Notes: a model not told the origin generated them from the letters alone. DNA of 44,632 bases from Defluviicoccus sp. (GCA_028820505.1 JAPPIT010000092.1:19166-63797), one strand, 5' to 3'; numbered from the stretch's first letter, positions 1 through 10,326 are shown. Made by a program: numbers and translations.

Positions 1-165
1 GTGGGGGTGGGGGCGGTTCGGCCGCGGGTTTAATGCGCGGGTGTTGGTGTTCCCCCCCCCCTTCCCGCGGGGGGGGGGGGGGTGGGGGGGGGGGGGGGGG
101 GGGGCGCGCGGGCCCGCGCCGGCGACGCCCGCGCCGGCCTTGGTAAGGAATTTGCGTCTCTCCAT
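1..165 (-). CDS. 5' end of a Tat-exported protein, possibly TRAP DctP (partial)
   Basis: An ATG at 165-163 on the minus strand is preceded by AGGGAG seven bases upstream. It opens a frame reading MERRKFLTKAGAGVAGAG, a twin-arginine leader (RRKFL followed by a small hydrophobic stretch). Only about the first 20 residues can be trusted, because the frame then runs into the G/C homopolymer at 69-104 and off the window. Leaders of this style are common on TRAP solute-binding proteins of Rhodospirillales-like bacteria, and a DctP C-terminus lies at the other end of the window. Any Tat substrate would fit, so the identity is a guess; the leader itself is clear. Confidence 0.5.
   Translation of the reverse strand, partial: MERRKFLTKAGAGVAGAGPRAPPPPPPHPPPPRGKGGGNTNTRALNPRPNRPHPH
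51..104. repeat. Low-complexity C and G homopolymer tract at contig end
   Basis: A run of C at 52-61 is followed by a G run from 69 to 104 broken only by a T at 83. It interrupts the coding frame of the Tat-leader gene, and no comparable tract occurs elsewhere in the window. Its place at the contig end suggests sequencing or assembly error rather than biology. Confidence 0.7.
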
Positions 166-252
166 CGGGAAGCTCCCTGCTGAACGGATTTCGTCCGGTC
201 TTTCCTAGCAGATACGATGCGGCGGCTCAATTTCCGCGAGCGGCCGCACGCT

Positions 253-2493
253 TCACATGTCTTGCGGGAAGAACCGGTTCGAGCGCGGGAAGCCCTTGGG
301 CGCGACACGGCCCGCTTGGCCGCGCTTGCCGATCCACAGATCGAGCGCCGTCTCCCTCCGCGTCCTTTGTCCGGAACGCCAGGCGAGGCCGTCGGCGAGA
401 GAGAAGACCGCGACGTCGGAAAGACCGCCACGGGCATAGCGCTGCAGGATCACGCCGCGCCCCCGCGTCATCTCAGGCAGTTCCGAGAGCGGGAATACCA
501 GCATCTTCCGGTTGCCGCCGACGACGGCGATGCTGTCTCCGTCGGCGCGCGCGCAGGCCTGCGCCTCGACTCCGGGAGACAGGTTGAGGACCTGCTTGCC
601 GGCGCGGGTCTGCGCCACCACCGAGTCCTCGGGCACCGCGAAACCGCGCCCGTCCGCCGCCGCGACGACGAGCTTTCCGCCCGGCTCGTGGACCAGGAGC
701 CGGACGATGTCCTGGTCGTTTCCGAGGTCGACCATCAGCCGCACGGGCTCTCCGTGCCCCCGCCCGTTGGGCAGCCGGTCGCATGGGACGGTGTAGAAGC
801 GGCCGTCGGTACCGAAAGCGAGCAGCTTGTCGGTCGTGTGGGCGTGGAGCACGAACCGCCCGCGGTCGCCGTCCTTGAATTTCAGGCCGGCGAGGTCCTC
901 CTGATGGCCCCGGATCGCCCGGATCCAGCCCTTTTCGGAGCAGATCACGGTGATGGGCTCGCGCTCGATCGCCTCGCCGGGCGGCATCTCGGGGTCGGCC
1001 GGAACGTCGCCGATCTCGGTCCGGCGCGCGCCGCCCTCGCTTTCGGCGCCGAAGCGGGCGCGGACATCGCGGATTTCGTCGGCGATCCGCTCCCAGCGCA
1101 GCGACTCCGTCTTTTCAAGCTTTCTGAGGTCCCGCTGTTCGGACCTGAGCGCCTTGTGCTCCTTCTCGATCTCGACTTCCTCGAGCCGCCTCAACGCACG
1201 CAGGCGCATGTTGAGGATCGCCTCGGCCTGGACCTCGCTCATCTCCCACCGCGCCATCATCGCCGCCTTGGGATCGTCGGCCTCGCGGATCAGGCGGATG
1301 ATCTCGTCCAGGTTGGCGAAGGCGACCAAGTAGCCCGCGAGCACTTCGATGCGGCCGGCGATCTTTTCCAGCCGGTGCCGGGTCCGCCGCAGGAGGATGT
1401 CGTGGCGGTGGTCGAGAAACGCGCGCAGCATCTCCCGCAGGTTCATCACCTTGGGCACCCGGCCGCCGTCGAGGACGTTCATGTTTATCGAGACGCGGGT
1501 CTCGAGCTCGGTAAGGCGGAACAGCTGCGCCATCAGCATCTCCGGCTCGACGGAACGCGAGCCGGGTTCCAGAACGACGCGCAGATCCTCGGCGGATTCG
1601 TCCCGGACATCGGCCAGGATCGGAATTTTGCGGTCGACGATCAGGGCGGCGATCCGCTCGATCAGCCGCGCCTTCTGGGTCTGGTACGGGATCTCGGTCA
1701 CCACGATCTGGTAGCGGCCGTGGCTGAGCCGCTCGACCGTCCAGCGCGCCCGAACGCGGAGTGCGCCGCGCCCGGTCGCGTAGGCCTCCTCGACCACCGA
1801 GCGCGGCTCTGCCAGAACGCCGCCGGTGGGGAAATCGGGTCCCGGCATCAGCTCGACCAGCTTGCCGTTGGGCGCATCGGGACGGTCGATCAGGTAGAGC
1901 GCCGCGTCGCAGACCTCGCCCAGATTGTGCGGCGGGATGCTGGTCGCCATGCCGACAGCGATCCCGCTCGCCCCGTTGCAGAGCAGGTTGGGGACGCTCG
2001 CCGGCAGCACCGCCGGTTCGTCATCGGTGCCGTCGTAATTGGGGCGGAAATCGACCGCGTCCTCGTCGATCCCGTCGAGCAGGGCCAGCGCATAGCGCGT
2101 GAGCCGCGCTTCCGTGTAGCGCATCGCCGCCGCGCCGTCGCCGTCGATATTGCCGAAATTCCCCTGCCCCTCGACCAGCGGGTAGCGCACGGCGAAGTCC
2201 TGGGCCATCCGCACCATCGCGTCGTAGATCGCCTGGTCGCCATGGGGATGGAACTTGCCCATGACGTCGCCGACCACGCGGGCGCATTTCTTGAACCCGG
2301 CATCGGGGTCGAGCCGCAACTGGCGCATCGCGAACAGGAGGCGCCGGTGGACCGGCTTCAGCCCGTCGCGCACGTCGGGCAGCGACCGGGCGGTTATGGT
2401 CGACAGGGCATAGGCGAGATAGCGCTCGCCCAACGCTTCGGACAGGGGGATCTCGCGAGTCGCGGATTCGAACAGATCGGCTTGGTCGGTCAT
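253..2493 (-). CDS. parC: DNA topoisomerase IV subunit A
   Basis: Breakage-reunion subunit of topoisomerase IV, which decatenates daughter chromosomes with ParE. The 746-aa product has the GyrA/ParC N-terminal domain with the catalytic tyrosine at Y126 (MRYTEARL), the quinolone-region helix [11 protein letters not shown] at 81-91, and a shortened C-terminal beta-propeller region as in ParC. The length (746 against about 850 or more for GyrA) and the alphaproteobacterial neighbours favour ParC over GyrA. Its ATG overlaps the recO stop by four bases (ATGA), so translation is probably coupled. Gln87 occupies the place of the enterobacterial quinolone-target serine. Confidence 0.93.
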   Translation of the reverse strand: MTDQADLFESATREIPLSEALGERYLAYALSTITARSLPDVRDGLKPVHRRLLFAMRQLRLDPDAGFKKCARVVGDVMGKFHPHGDQAIYDAMVRMAQDFAVRYPLVEGQGNFGNIDGDGAAAMRYTEARLTRYALALLDGIDEDAVDFRPNYDGTDDEPAVLPASVPNLLCNGASGIAVGMATSIPPHNLGEVCDAALYLIDRPDAPNGKLVELMPGPDFPTGGVLAEPRSVVEEAYATGRGALRVRARWTVERLSHGRYQIVVTEIPYQTQKARLIERIAALIVDRKIPILADVRDESAEDLRVVLEPGSRSVEPEMLMAQLFRLTELETRVSINMNVLDGGRVPKVMNLREMLRAFLDHRHDILLRRTRHRLEKIAGRIEVLAGYLVAFANLDEIIRLIREADDPKAAMMARWEMSEVQAEAILNMRLRALRRLEEVEIEKEHKALRSEQRDLRKLEKTESLRWERIADEIRDVRARFGAESEGGARRTEIGDVPADPEMPPGEAIEREPITVICSEKGWIRAIRGHQEDLAGLKFKDGDRGRFVLHAHTTDKLLAFGTDGRFYTVPCDRLPNGRGHGEPVRLMVDLGNDQDIVRLLVHEPGGKLVVAAADGRGFAVPEDSVVAQTRAGKQVLNLSPGVEAQACARADGDSIAVVGGNRKMLVFPLSELPEMTRGRGVILQRYARGGLSDVAVFSLADGLAWRSGQRTRRETALDLWIGKRGQAGRVAPKGFPRSNRFFPQDM

Positions 2494-3236
2494 GGGCGCT
2501 CGGCCTGGGAAGAGGACGGCAATCGCAGCACGGCTTCGTACAACCGCGTCCGCGCGGACGGCATTTGGCGCTCCGCCGGGGCCAGGGCCTGGCGGGAGAG
2601 GAAATGGCCGGTCAGTCGCAGTGCGGCGGCAACCTCGGCAGGATCGGCCGACTCACCGGGATCGATCAAGAACGGCGGCAGTTCGAACAGGCGGTTTTCG
2701 TAGGCGCCCGCCCCTTCGCGCGAGACCGCCCTCCCGCTGCGCGGCGAGACGAAAGCCAGATTCTCCGTCTCTCCGGTCACGGCGCAGGATGCGAGGTCGA
2801 GCCCGAATCCGAGCGCGGCGAGGAGCGTGACCTCGAACCGCGCGTAGGCGGACGCCCATTCCGGCGTCGCCAGCCGGTCCAGCAGCACGCCGAAGGCGTC
2901 GAACACGGCGCCGGCGGGTTCCCGTTCGGGCAGCGTTGCGTCGACCAGGGCCGCCGCCGCGGCGAGGCCGGCGAGCGACCGCCGGGAGTCGAGGAGTTCC
3001 GCCGCATGGGCCCGAATCAGCTCGCCCCGGTAGTTTCCCAGATGATCCGGCAGCCTCGCTCGCCAGGTCGCGGCGACCATGTTGCCGATCTGGTAGACGG
3101 CGCGGCCGGCGCGCCCGGTCCCGCCGCGGACCAGCCCGGCGTGGAGACCGTGCGCCTCGGTCAGCAGCTTCACCACGAGCGACGACTCGCCGTGCTTGAA
3201 ACGGGCGATGACGAAGCCGCGGTCCTGCCAATCCAT
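2490..3236 (-). CDS. recO: DNA repair protein RecO
   Basis: Recombination mediator that helps load RecA onto SSB-coated DNA in the RecFOR pathway. The 248-aa protein starts [19 protein letters not shown] and keeps the RecO N-terminal OB-fold pattern (IxxRxxxExxxVVxxLTxxHG, with LVRGGTGR near 40), followed by a helical C-terminal domain. The ATG at 3236 was chosen because the OB fold begins there; upstream in-frame codons run into era. Eleven bases separate it from the era stop, and its own stop overlaps the parC start. No zinc-binding CxxC pair is apparent. Confidence 0.9.
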   Translation of the reverse strand: MDWQDRGFVIARFKHGESSLVVKLLTEAHGLHAGLVRGGTGRAGRAVYQIGNMVAATWRARLPDHLGNYRGELIRAHAAELLDSRRSLAGLAAAAALVDATLPEREPAGAVFDAFGVLLDRLATPEWASAYARFEVTLLAALGFGLDLASCAVTGETENLAFVSPRSGRAVSREGAGAYENRLFELPPFLIDPGESADPAEVAAALRLTGHFLSRQALAPAERQMPSARTRLYEAVLRLPSSSQAERP

Positions 3237-3247
3237 CGCCGGTCCCG

Positions 3248-4162
3248 TCAGGCGTTGAAGTCGAGCCCCCAGGGCGAGAACCGCTCGGGGTCGTCGCCCC
3301 ATTTCTGGCGCACCTTGACGAAGATGAACAGGTGCACCTTGCGTTCCAGCATGGCTTCCAGCTCTGTCGCGGCTTGCTCGCGCACCGACTTGATGCGCGC
3401 GCCCTGGCGGCCGAGGACGATCCCCTTCTGGCTGTCGCGCTCCACGAAGACCGTCTGCGCGATGCGAACGCTGCCGTCGTCGAATCCCTGCCAGTCCTCG
3501 GTCTCGACGGTCAGCGCGTAGGGCAGTTCCTGATGAAGCCGCTCGAACAGCTTTTCGCGGGTGATCTCGGCCGCGAAGAGCCGGTCGTTCATGTCCGAAA
3601 GCTGGTCCTCGGGGTAGAGCCAGGGTCCCGGGGGCACCGCCGCGGCGAGATAGGCGGCGAGATCGGACGTCCCGTCCCCGGTGGCGGCGGAAATCATGAA
3701 CGTCGCCTCGAAGCCGCAGGCCTCGTTCGCCTCTCGCGACAAGCCGAGAGTCCGTTCGCGCCGGACGAGATCGATCTTGTTGAGCGCCAGAACGCAATGG
3801 GCCGGGGACGCGGCAAGCGCCGCGAGGATCCGCCCGGCCTCCTCGTCGATCCCTTTCCTTGCGTCGATCAGCAGCAGGCGGATATCGGCGTCCGCCGCAC
3901 CGGTCCAGGCGGCGGCGACCATCGCCCGGTCGAGACGGCGGCGCGGCTCGAAGATCCCCGGCGTGTCGACATAGACGAGCTGGGCGGCGCCGTCGACCGC
4001 GACTCCGCTCACGCGGTAGCGCGTAGTCTGCGCCTTCGCGGTGACGATCGACACCTTGGCGCCGACGAGACGGTTGGTAAGCGTCGACTTCCCGGCGTTG
4101 GGCGCGCCGATCACGGCGACGAAGCCGCAGCGCCGGGCGTCGCCGGGCGCGGCTTCAGCCAC
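3248..4162 (-). CDS. era: GTPase Era
   Basis: Essential GTPase that binds the 3' end of 16S rRNA during 30S maturation. With a GTG start at 4162 the product is 304 aa, the usual Era length. It has G1 GAPNAGKS (19-26), G3 DTPG (66-69), G4 NKID (128-131), G5 ISAATGDG, and a C-terminal KH domain with GRQGARIK near 251-258. The GTG overlaps the rnc stop by eight bases. A longer in-frame extension to 4270 lies wholly inside rnc and lacks family similarity. The rnc-era-recO order is widely conserved. Confidence 0.93.
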   Translation of the reverse strand: MAEAAPGDARRCGFVAVIGAPNAGKSTLTNRLVGAKVSIVTAKAQTTRYRVSGVAVDGAAQLVYVDTPGIFEPRRRLDRAMVAAAWTGAADADIRLLLIDARKGIDEEAGRILAALAASPAHCVLALNKIDLVRRERTLGLSREANEACGFEATFMISAATGDGTSDLAAYLAAAVPPGPWLYPEDQLSDMNDRLFAAEITREKLFERLHQELPYALTVETEDWQGFDDGSVRIAQTVFVERDSQKGIVLGRQGARIKSVREQAATELEAMLERKVHLFIFVKVRQKWGDDPERFSPWGLDFNA

Positions 4163-4835
4163 CGGTCGCTGCCACGATGTCGAGCAGGCCCCGGGCCGCG
4201 GCCTGCTCGGCGGCGCGTTTCGAACCCGCGCTCGCCTGCACGGGCCGGCAACCCTCCACGCAGACTTCAACCGTCAATGTGGGCGCATGCGGCGGGCCGT
4301 CGGTCGCCACGAGCGCATAGGACGGAAGCGGCAGCGCGCGGGCCAAGGCCCATTCCTGAAGCGCCGTCTTGGCGTCGCGTGGCGGCCGGCCCCCGATCAG
4401 CGGCTCCCAGAACCTCGCGACAAGCGCCATCGCCGCGTCGTGGCCGCCATCGAGATAGACGGCCCCGATTATCGCTTCGCAACCGTCCTCGATCATCGAC
4501 GGCGGCAAGCTATCCCGGTCGATGCCCTTGTCCATTCGCAAATGCCGTTGCAAACCGATCTCCCGTCCGATGGAAGCCAGCGTATCCCCGGCCGCGAGCC
4601 TGGCATGGCGGCGCGCCAGATCGCCGGGGGCTTCGTCGGGATACGCCTCGATCAGCAGGGCGGCGAGCCCGAGCCCGAGAACGCGGTCGCCGAGGAATTC
4701 GAGCCTTTCGAGCGAAGCCTGGCGCACGCCCTGCGCCGCGCTCGCGTGGGTGAGCGCCTCTTCGAGGAGCGCGCGGTCGGCGAAGCTGTAGCCCAGCGCG
4801 GCCTCGACCTCTTCCAGGGCGACCGGGCCGGCCAA
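4155..4835 (-). CDS. rnc: Ribonuclease III
   Basis: Double-strand-specific endoribonuclease for rRNA precursor and mRNA processing. Starting at TTG 4835 gives 226 aa, the same length as the E. coli enzyme. The signature LERLEFLGD lies at 42-50 (acidic residues E43, E46 and D50), the metal ligand E120 is in EDGCEAIIGA, and a double-stranded RNA-binding domain fills roughly 155-226 (ALPLPSYALV to AAEQAAARGLL). The TTG is chosen because lepB ends three bases upstream and no ATG or GTG precedes the first family-conserved helix. The rare start and weak Shine-Dalgarno suggest coupling to lepB. Confidence 0.9.
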   Translation of the reverse strand: MAGPVALEEVEAALGYSFADRALLEEALTHASAAQGVRQASLERLEFLGDRVLGLGLAALLIEAYPDEAPGDLARRHARLAAGDTLASIGREIGLQRHLRMDKGIDRDSLPPSMIEDGCEAIIGAVYLDGGHDAAMALVARFWEPLIGGRPPRDAKTALQEWALARALPLPSYALVATDGPPHAPTLTVEVCVEGCRPVQASAGSKRAAEQAAARGLLDIVAATGG

Positions 4836-4837
4836 GG

Positions 4838-5584
4838 CTATTCCACGGAATCGAAGAACCGCTCGAAGCGGATCGTCCTCGGCCAGCGCCAGAATTCCCA
4901 CACGCTGGCCGAACCGTCGATGGAGAAGAACAGGATTTCGGCCCTGCCGACGAGATTTTTGGCCGGGACGAAACCGACGCCGCTCAGCACCCGGCTGTCG
5001 AGCGAGTTGTCCCGGTTGTCCCCCATCGCGAAATAGTGCCCCTCGGGCACGACATAGACCGGCGTGTTGTCGAGCTGACCCCGGTCGGTGTGTTCGAGGA
5101 TGCGATAGGTGCGGCCGTTGGGCAGCGTCTCGTCGAATTGATGCGTGCGGCGGATCCTGCCGAGCTCGTCGATCTCGACGAAGTCGGCGACGCGGCGGCG
5201 CGCGACCTGCTCGCCGTTGAGATGGAGCCTGCCCTCCCGCACCTGGATGCGGTCGCCCGGCAGTCCGACGATGCGCTTGATGTAGTCGGTCTTGTTGTCC
5301 GTCGGCAGCTTGAACACCGCGATATCGCCGCGTTCGGGCTCCGACATCAGGATGCGTCCGGGAATCAGCGGCAGGCTGAGCGGCAGCGAATGCCGGCTGT
5401 AGCCGTAGGAATATTTGGAGACGAACAGGTAGTCGCCGACCAGGAGCGTCGGCTTCATCGATCCTGACGGAATGTTGAAGGGCTCGAACGCGACGGTCCG
5501 GATGGCGAGCGCGATCAACACCGCGTAGACGACGGTCTTGATCGTATCCCAAAACTTGCCCGATTTGCGGCCCGCCGTCGTCAC
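4838..5584 (-). CDS. lepB: Signal peptidase I
   Basis: Inner-membrane serine protease that removes Sec and Tat signal peptides. The GTG start at 5584 overlaps the acpS stop by four bases and gives 248 aa. One transmembrane segment at about 17-31 precedes the catalytic domain. The Ser/Lys dyad is S42 in PSGSMKPT and K103 in [11 protein letters not shown], and the conserved [11 protein letters not shown] box is present. An in-frame extension upstream to 5818 lies inside acpS and is not credible. Confidence 0.92.
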   Translation of the reverse strand: MTTAGRKSGKFWDTIKTVVYAVLIALAIRTVAFEPFNIPSGSMKPTLLVGDYLFVSKYSYGYSRHSLPLSLPLIPGRILMSEPERGDIAVFKLPTDNKTDYIKRIVGLPGDRIQVREGRLHLNGEQVARRRVADFVEIDELGRIRRTHQFDETLPNGRTYRILEHTDRGQLDNTPVYVVPEGHYFAMGDNRDNSLDSRVLSGVGFVPAKNLVGRAEILFFSIDGSASVWEFWRWPRTIRFERFFDSVE

Positions 5585-5991
5585 CCGTCGGATCCCTCCC
5601 CGACCGCGGAAATTATCACCATCGCATGCGCGAGCGGCGGCTCGTCGGTCATCGTGAGATCGACCGCCGGCGTCATGCCCTTGGGTGTGAGGGTCTTCAA
5701 CCGCTCCGCCGCGCCGCCGGTCAGCGCCATGGTGGGCTTGCCGCCGGGCATGTTGACGACCCCGAGGTCGCGCCAGTAGACGCCCTTGCGGAACCCGGTT
5801 CCGAGCGCCTTGGCGCAAGCCTCCTTGGCCGCGAAGCGCTTGGCGTAGCTTGCCGCCCGTCCTGCCCGGCCTTCGGAGCGCCGACGCTCGGTGTCGGTGA
5901 ATACGCGATCGAGAAAACGGTCGCCGAAACGCTCGAGCGTCCGCTCGATGCGGCGAATGTCGATCAGATCGGTGCCGGTGCCGATGATCAC
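5581..5991 (-). CDS. acpS: Holo-[acyl-carrier-protein] synthase
   Basis: Transfers 4'-phosphopantetheine from CoA to the acyl carrier protein. The 136-aa protein has the AcpS opening [12 protein letters not shown] (metal ligand D8) and the second motif [14 protein letters not shown] (E57), with the C-terminal strand near HAMVIISA. It sits 10 bases after pdxJ on the same strand and overlaps lepB, the standard alphaproteobacterial order pdxJ-acpS-lepB-rnc-era. Confidence 0.93.
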   Translation of the reverse strand: MIIGTGTDLIDIRRIERTLERFGDRFLDRVFTDTERRRSEGRAGRAASYAKRFAAKEACAKALGTGFRKGVYWRDLGVVNMPGGKPTMALTGGAAERLKTLTPKGMTPAVDLTMTDEPPLAHAMVIISAVGEGSDG

Positions 5992-6001
5992 GCCGGCCGG
6001 C

Positions 6002-6754
6002 TCACGCGACGTCCGCGTCGTCGGGCCGGCGCGCCGTGTCCATCAGCGTCCTCATTCGCCCGATCGCCTTGTCGAGTCCGCCGAAAATGGCTTCTCCGAT
6101 CAGAAAGTGGCCGATATTGAGCTCGGCGAGGGTGGGTATGCGGGCGATGGGTCCGACGGTATCGAAGGCGATTCCGTGCCCGGCATGGCATTCGAGGCCG
6201 AGCGCGTCCGCCGCCGCCGCGGCCTCCTCGATACGCGCGAGCTGCGCTGGCGCGGCATCGGCGCCGGCCTCGCAATAGGCGCCGGTATGGAGCTCGACCA
6301 CGGGCGCGCCAAGCGTCGCGGCCGCTTCGATCTGACGCGCGTCGGGCTCGATGAAGAGGGAGGTCCTGATGCCCGCGGCATTAAGGGCATCCACGAAGCG
6401 GGCCAGATGGCCGCGCCCCCCGTCCGCGTCGAGCCCGCCCTCGGTGGTCCGCTCGGCACGCCTTTCCGGCACGATACAGGCCGCGTGCGGGCGATGGCGG
6501 AGCGCGATCCCGAGCATCTCGTCGGTCGCGGCCATCTCCAGGTTGAGCGGCAGCTCGATGTCGGCGATCAGCCTTTCGATATCCGCGTCGGTCATGTGCC
6601 GACGGTCCTCGCGGAGATGGGCGGTGATGCCGTCCGCGCCGGCCGAGGCGGCAAGGCGGGCGGCGCGCACGGGATCCGGATGCCGGCCACCGCGCGCGTT
6701 CCGGATGGTCGCCACATGGTCGATGTTCACTCCCAGTCGAAGATGTCGCGGCAT
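6002..6754 (-). CDS. pdxJ: Pyridoxine 5'-phosphate synthase
   Basis: Condenses 3-amino-2-oxopropyl phosphate with 1-deoxyxylulose 5-phosphate to make pyridoxine 5'-phosphate in DXP-dependent vitamin B6 synthesis. The 250-aa TIM barrel opens with [17 protein letters not shown] and carries [17 protein letters not shown], a VELHTG phosphate-site strand and the C-terminal [12 protein letters not shown] helix, all PdxJ hallmarks. It lies 28 bases downstream of rel and 10 bases upstream of acpS, probably in one transcript. Confidence 0.94.
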   Translation of the reverse strand: MPRHLRLGVNIDHVATIRNARGGRHPDPVRAARLAASAGADGITAHLREDRRHMTDADIERLIADIELPLNLEMAATDEMLGIALRHRPHAACIVPERRAERTTEGGLDADGGRGHLARFVDALNAAGIRTSLFIEPDARQIEAAATLGAPVVELHTGAYCEAGADAAPAQLARIEEAAAAADALGLECHAGHGIAFDTVGPIARIPTLAELNIGHFLIGEAIFGGLDKAIGRMRTLMDTARRPDDADVA

Positions 6755-6782
6755 CGACGCGTTCCGATGAGTGGGGCCGGGT

Positions 6783-8966
6783 TCAGTAGAGGCTTCGCGC
6801 GCGCTCGACCGAGGTGACGGAAGGCGTCGCCCGCAGCGCGGCGATGATGTCGGTCAGATGGCCGGCGTCGGTCACCTCGATGTCGAGGACCATCTCGAAA
6901 AAATCCGGGGTTCTGTTGGTGAACCTCAGATTGTTGATGTTTCCCAGATGGTTGCCGATCATCGTGGTCAGGTTGCCGAGCGTACCGGGTTCGTTGGATA
7001 CGACGATGGTTATCCGTCCTATGTGGGAATCGGCGCCGACGGCATCGACGTCCCAAGCGACGTCCAGCCATCGTTCCGGCGTCGCCTGAAAGCTCTCCAG
7101 GCTCTCGCAATCCCTGGTGTGGATCGACACCCCCTTGCCCGCGGTAACGATGCCGACGATCCGGTCGCCGGGCAGCGGGTGGCAGCAATTGCCGTAATGG
7201 ACCGCCATTCCCGGGATCAGTCCGCGGATCGGCACCGGCACGGTATCGCCCGCGCCGGGCGCGCTCCTGTTGCGCTCGAACGGTACGACGTTGTCCGCGG
7301 TCTTCGCCTCGTCCTCCCCCTTCGCGACCCGCCGGCCGCGCCGCGTTCTGGGCGCGACGGCCTTGATGACGTCGGCGCCGGTGATCAGACCCTCGCCGAT
7401 CGCGACATAGAGATCGTCCTCGGTCTTGACGTCGAACTTGCCGAGAACGCGCTTGACGACGGCGGAGGACGGCTTGTAGCCGACATCGCGGTATCCCTTC
7501 TGCAGGATCGCCTTGCCGAGCCTGAGGAATTCCTCGCGGCGTTCGCTTCGAACGAAGCGCCGGATGCGCGCCCGCGCCTTGCCGGTGACCACGATATCCT
7601 CCCAGGCCGGCGTGGGCGTGCCGGTCTTGGAGGTGACGATCTCGACCTGGTCGCCATTGCCGAGCACGGTGCGCAGCGGCATCACGCGGCCGTTGATCCT
7701 GGCGCCGACGCACCGGTCGCCGACCTCCGAGTGGACGGCGTAGGCGAAGTCGACCGGGGTCGCGCCGCGCGGCAGCGCGATCAGCTCCCCGGCGGGGGTA
7801 AAGCAGAACACCTGGTCCTGGTACATCTCCAGCTTGGTGTGCTCGAGAAACTCCTCCGGTCCGGACGCCTGTTCGAGGATGTCGAGCAGGTGGCGCAGCC
7901 ACCGATATTGCGGGCCCTCGGTGCTCGCCTCGTCCTGCTTGTAGTGCCAATGCGCGGCGACGCCGTACTCGGCGACCTGGTGCATCTCGGCGGTGCGGAT
8001 CTGGATTTCGATCCGGCGGCCCTCCGGTCCCATGACGCAGGTGTGGAGCGACCGGTAGCCGTTCATCTTCGGAGTCGAGATGTAGTCGTCGAACTGTTCG
8101 GGGACCACGGCGAAGGCGGTATGGATGATGCCGAGCGCGCGATAGCAGTCCTCGACGTCGGCAACGACGACGCGGAACGCCATAACGTCGGACAGTTGGT
8201 CGAACTCGACATTCTTACGCTGCATCTTTCGCCAGACCGAATAGGCGCGCTTGACGCGGCCGGATACCTCTGCGTCCAGCCCGCTCTCCGACAGAACCTC
8301 CCTGAGCCGCTCCGCGATCTTGGGGATGACCTCGCCGGAGGTTTCGCGGAGATAGCCCAGCCGTTTCTCGATCGAGGCCGCGGCATCGGGGTAGAGCTGC
8401 CCGAAGGAAAGCTCGTCGAGCTCGTCCTTGACATGCTGCATGCCGATCCGCTCGGCGAGCGGGGCGTAGATCTCCATGGTCTCCGCGGCGATCCTCCGGC
8501 GCTTGGCGGGCGACGGCACGAAGTGGAGGGTGCGCATGTTGTGCAGGCGGTCGGCGAGCTTGATCAACAGCACGCGGATATCCTGCGAAGTCGCCAGCAG
8601 CAGCTTGCGAAAATTCTCGGCCTGGCGCGTATCGTCGGACTGGAGTTCGAGCAGGGAGAGCTTGGTCACGCCGTCGACCAGGCGCGCGACCTCGCCGCCG
8701 AAGCGAGCCTCGATCTCCGGCAGGGTGGCGACCGTGTCTTCCACGGTGTCATGGAGAAGCCCCGTCACGATCGAGGCGCAGTCGAGCTTCAACTCGGAGA
8801 GGATTCCCGCGACCTCGACCGGGTGCGAGAAATAGGGATCGCCGGAGGCGCGGGTCTGGCTGCCGTGCGCCTTCATCGAGAATACGTAGGCGCGGTTCAG
8901 CGCATCCTCGTCGGCCGACGGGTCGTAGGCCTTGACCCTCTCCACAAGTTCATATTGCCGGATCAT
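6783..8966 (-). CDS. rel: Bifunctional (p)ppGpp synthetase/hydrolase (Rel/SpoT family)
   Basis: Makes and degrades the stringent-response alarmone (p)ppGpp. The 727-aa protein has an N-terminal HD hydrolase domain with an intact metal dyad (H72-D73 in HDTVEDT), a synthetase domain around 230-350 ([18 protein letters not shown]), a TGS domain near 390-450 ([26 protein letters not shown]), and a C-terminal ACT domain near 650-725. Since both catalytic domains look intact and no second homologue is in the window, a single bifunctional Rsh as in most alphaproteobacteria is likely. It follows rpoZ after about 96 bases. Confidence 0.93.
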   Translation of the reverse strand: MIRQYELVERVKAYDPSADEDALNRAYVFSMKAHGSQTRASGDPYFSHPVEVAGILSELKLDCASIVTGLLHDTVEDTVATLPEIEARFGGEVARLVDGVTKLSLLELQSDDTRQAENFRKLLLATSQDIRVLLIKLADRLHNMRTLHFVPSPAKRRRIAAETMEIYAPLAERIGMQHVKDELDELSFGQLYPDAAASIEKRLGYLRETSGEVIPKIAERLREVLSESGLDAEVSGRVKRAYSVWRKMQRKNVEFDQLSDVMAFRVVVADVEDCYRALGIIHTAFAVVPEQFDDYISTPKMNGYRSLHTCVMGPEGRRIEIQIRTAEMHQVAEYGVAAHWHYKQDEASTEGPQYRWLRHLLDILEQASGPEEFLEHTKLEMYQDQVFCFTPAGELIALPRGATPVDFAYAVHSEVGDRCVGARINGRVMPLRTVLGNGDQVEIVTSKTGTPTPAWEDIVVTGKARARIRRFVRSERREEFLRLGKAILQKGYRDVGYKPSSAVVKRVLGKFDVKTEDDLYVAIGEGLITGADVIKAVAPRTRRGRRVAKGEDEAKTADNVVPFERNRSAPGAGDTVPVPIRGLIPGMAVHYGNCCHPLPGDRIVGIVTAGKGVSIHTRDCESLESFQATPERWLDVAWDVDAVGADSHIGRITIVVSNEPGTLGNLTTMIGNHLGNINNLRFTNRTPDFFEMVLDIEVTDAGHLTDIIAALRATPSVTSVERARSLY

Positions 8967-9062
8967 CGCGCCGATCCATCGCCGCCCGCAGCCACGCCGG
9001 CATCCTCGTTCCCACCGCGTCCGACCGGCACCCGGCGAGCCGGGCGGCGGCGCCTCTGCCGG

Positions 9063-9506
9063 TCAGATTTCCTCTTCCGGCTTGTCGTCCGACTCGCTCC
9101 TGGCCTCCGCTTCGGAGATATCCTGGAACGCGACCATGGCGGGGCCACCCTCCTCGGTCTCCGGCGCCGAGGCTATCGGAGATATCGCGTCGGCCCGACG
9201 GAAACCCATCTGCGCGAAGTCGGCGAACGCGTCGTCCTCCACGAGGAAGCCGTCGCCCTCTTCCGACGGCTCGTCGATGTCGACGTATTTCTGCAGTCCG
9301 CGAACCAGCGAAGCCTCGATCTCCTCGGTGTCGACCGTCTCGTCGGCGATCTCGCGAAGCGCGACGACAGGGTTCTTGTCGTTGTCGCGGTCGACGGTCA
9401 ATTCGGCCCCGATCGACAGCTCGCGCGAACGCTGCGCCGCGACCATGACCAACTGGAAGCGGTTGGGAATCTTGAGAATGCAATCTTCTACGGTAACCCG
9501 CGCCAT
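9063..9506 (-). CDS. rpoZ: RNA polymerase subunit omega
   Basis: Small subunit that helps assemble beta' into RNA polymerase and is part of a ppGpp-binding site in proteobacteria. The 147-aa protein opens [30 protein letters not shown], the diagnostic omega sequence, with the [12 protein letters not shown] helix near 43-54. The region after about residue 60 is a long, strongly acidic tail rich in D and E; an extended tail is common in alphaproteobacteria. A good ribosome site (GGAGAG) and a probable promoter lie upstream, and rel follows, a widely conserved pair. Confidence 0.93.
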   Translation of the reverse strand: MARVTVEDCILKIPNRFQLVMVAAQRSRELSIGAELTVDRDNDKNPVVALREIADETVDTEEIEASLVRGLQKYVDIDEPSEEGDGFLVEDDAFADFAQMGFRRADAISPIASAPETEEGGPAMVAFQDISEAEARSESDDKPEEEI

Positions 9507-9541
9507 GGCTGCTTCGCTCTCCGATATCCGCCGTCGCGGGA

Positions 9542-9570
9542 GATATAGGGCAGCGCGGCACGATCAGCAA
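9542..9570 (-). promoter_or_regulatory. Probable sigma-70-type promoter of rpoZ-rel
   Basis: On the minus strand TTGCTG (9570-9565) and TATATC (9547-9542) are separated by 17 bases. They lie about 36 bases upstream of the rpoZ start, in the only non-coding gap between folK and rpoZ. The assignment is by consensus match only. Confidence 0.45.
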
Positions 9571-9605
9571 GCAATATCAATAACATCGCAAAACGGCGCC
9601 GGAAC

Positions 9606-10175
9606 TCAGGAAAGCGCGGTGCAACGTTGCCCGGCGGGCAGGTCCGCGATGAGGTCGGACAATGTCCTGCCGCTCCTTGGGTGCCTCCACCCGGCCGCGA
9701 TATCGCGGAGCGGCAGGAGCACGAACGCGCGCTGCTCCAGCCTCGGATGCGGCAGAACCGGACCGTCGCCGGACGGGTCCGCCTCGCGGCACAACCCGTC
9801 ATACGCGATCAGGTCCAGGTCGATGATCCGAGCCTCGTTCCTTATCTTCCGGGTTCGCCCGAGCCGGTCTTCGACGGCGTGCAGCGAGGCGAGGAGACCG
9901 CCGGGCCCGAGGGGCGTGGCGACCCGCACCACGCCGTTGACGAAGTCGGGCTGGCCGGAAACCGGCACCGGGGACGAACGGTACCAGCGCGACCGCGCCA
10001 GGATATCCACCGGCTCGTCGGTCAATGCCCGCAGCGCCCGTTCGCAACTCTCGAGCGGCGATCCCTCGGCCGTCAGCGGCAGGTTCGACCCGACCGCGAC
10101 GAAGATGCCCTTGTCGACGCGGTGTAACGAACTTGTGAACTTTCCTGCCCGACCGTTACTCCTATCATTATCCAT
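9606..10175 (-). CDS. folK: 2-amino-4-hydroxy-6-hydroxymethyldihydropteridine pyrophosphokinase
   Basis: Transfers pyrophosphate from ATP to 6-hydroxymethyl-7,8-dihydropterin in folate synthesis. The 189-aa product has the HPPK pattern: FVAVGSNL at the start of the fold, the SxxYxSxPV-type loop (RWYRSSPVPVSGQPDFVN), the signature RNEARIIDLDLIAYD, and the HPRLEQRAFVLLPL strand. About 22 residues precede the fold. The ATG at 10175 is the only good start seen, so this extension may be real. It is followed after about 100 bases by rpoZ on the same strand. Confidence 0.9.
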   Translation of the reverse strand: MDNDRSNGRAGKFTSSLHRVDKGIFVAVGSNLPLTAEGSPLESCERALRALTDEPVDILARSRWYRSSPVPVSGQPDFVNGVVRVATPLGPGGLLASLHAVEDRLGRTRKIRNEARIIDLDLIAYDGLCREADPSGDGPVLPHPRLEQRAFVLLPLRDIAAGWRHPRSGRTLSDLIADLPAGQRCTALS

Positions 10176-10326
10176 GATGCGTGCCGAAATAAAGTTTGCA
10201 TTCCCTATAGAAACACGCTTAAAGAGAACTTCTGGACAGATTTACGAGCGACGGTAAAGAGGCTAGACTGCTATCGAATTAAGGACCATCGCTGCGGAAC
10301 GGTATCGGAAAGGCTCAGGCAAACCC

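Noticed and set aside
51-104. G-quadruplex or regulatory G-tract
   Set aside because: The run is at the contig edge, breaks a coding frame and has no counterpart elsewhere; error is more likely than function.
217-2703. Long plus-strand reading frame of 828 codons opposite parC
   Set aside because: Its translation has no family similarity and is rich in R, D, H, L and A as expected of antisense frames in GC-rich DNA; parC on the other strand is unambiguous.
6771-9548. Plus-strand frame of 925 codons opposite rel and rpoZ
   Set aside because: Antisense shadow of two well-conserved genes with no ribosome site and no recognisable domain.
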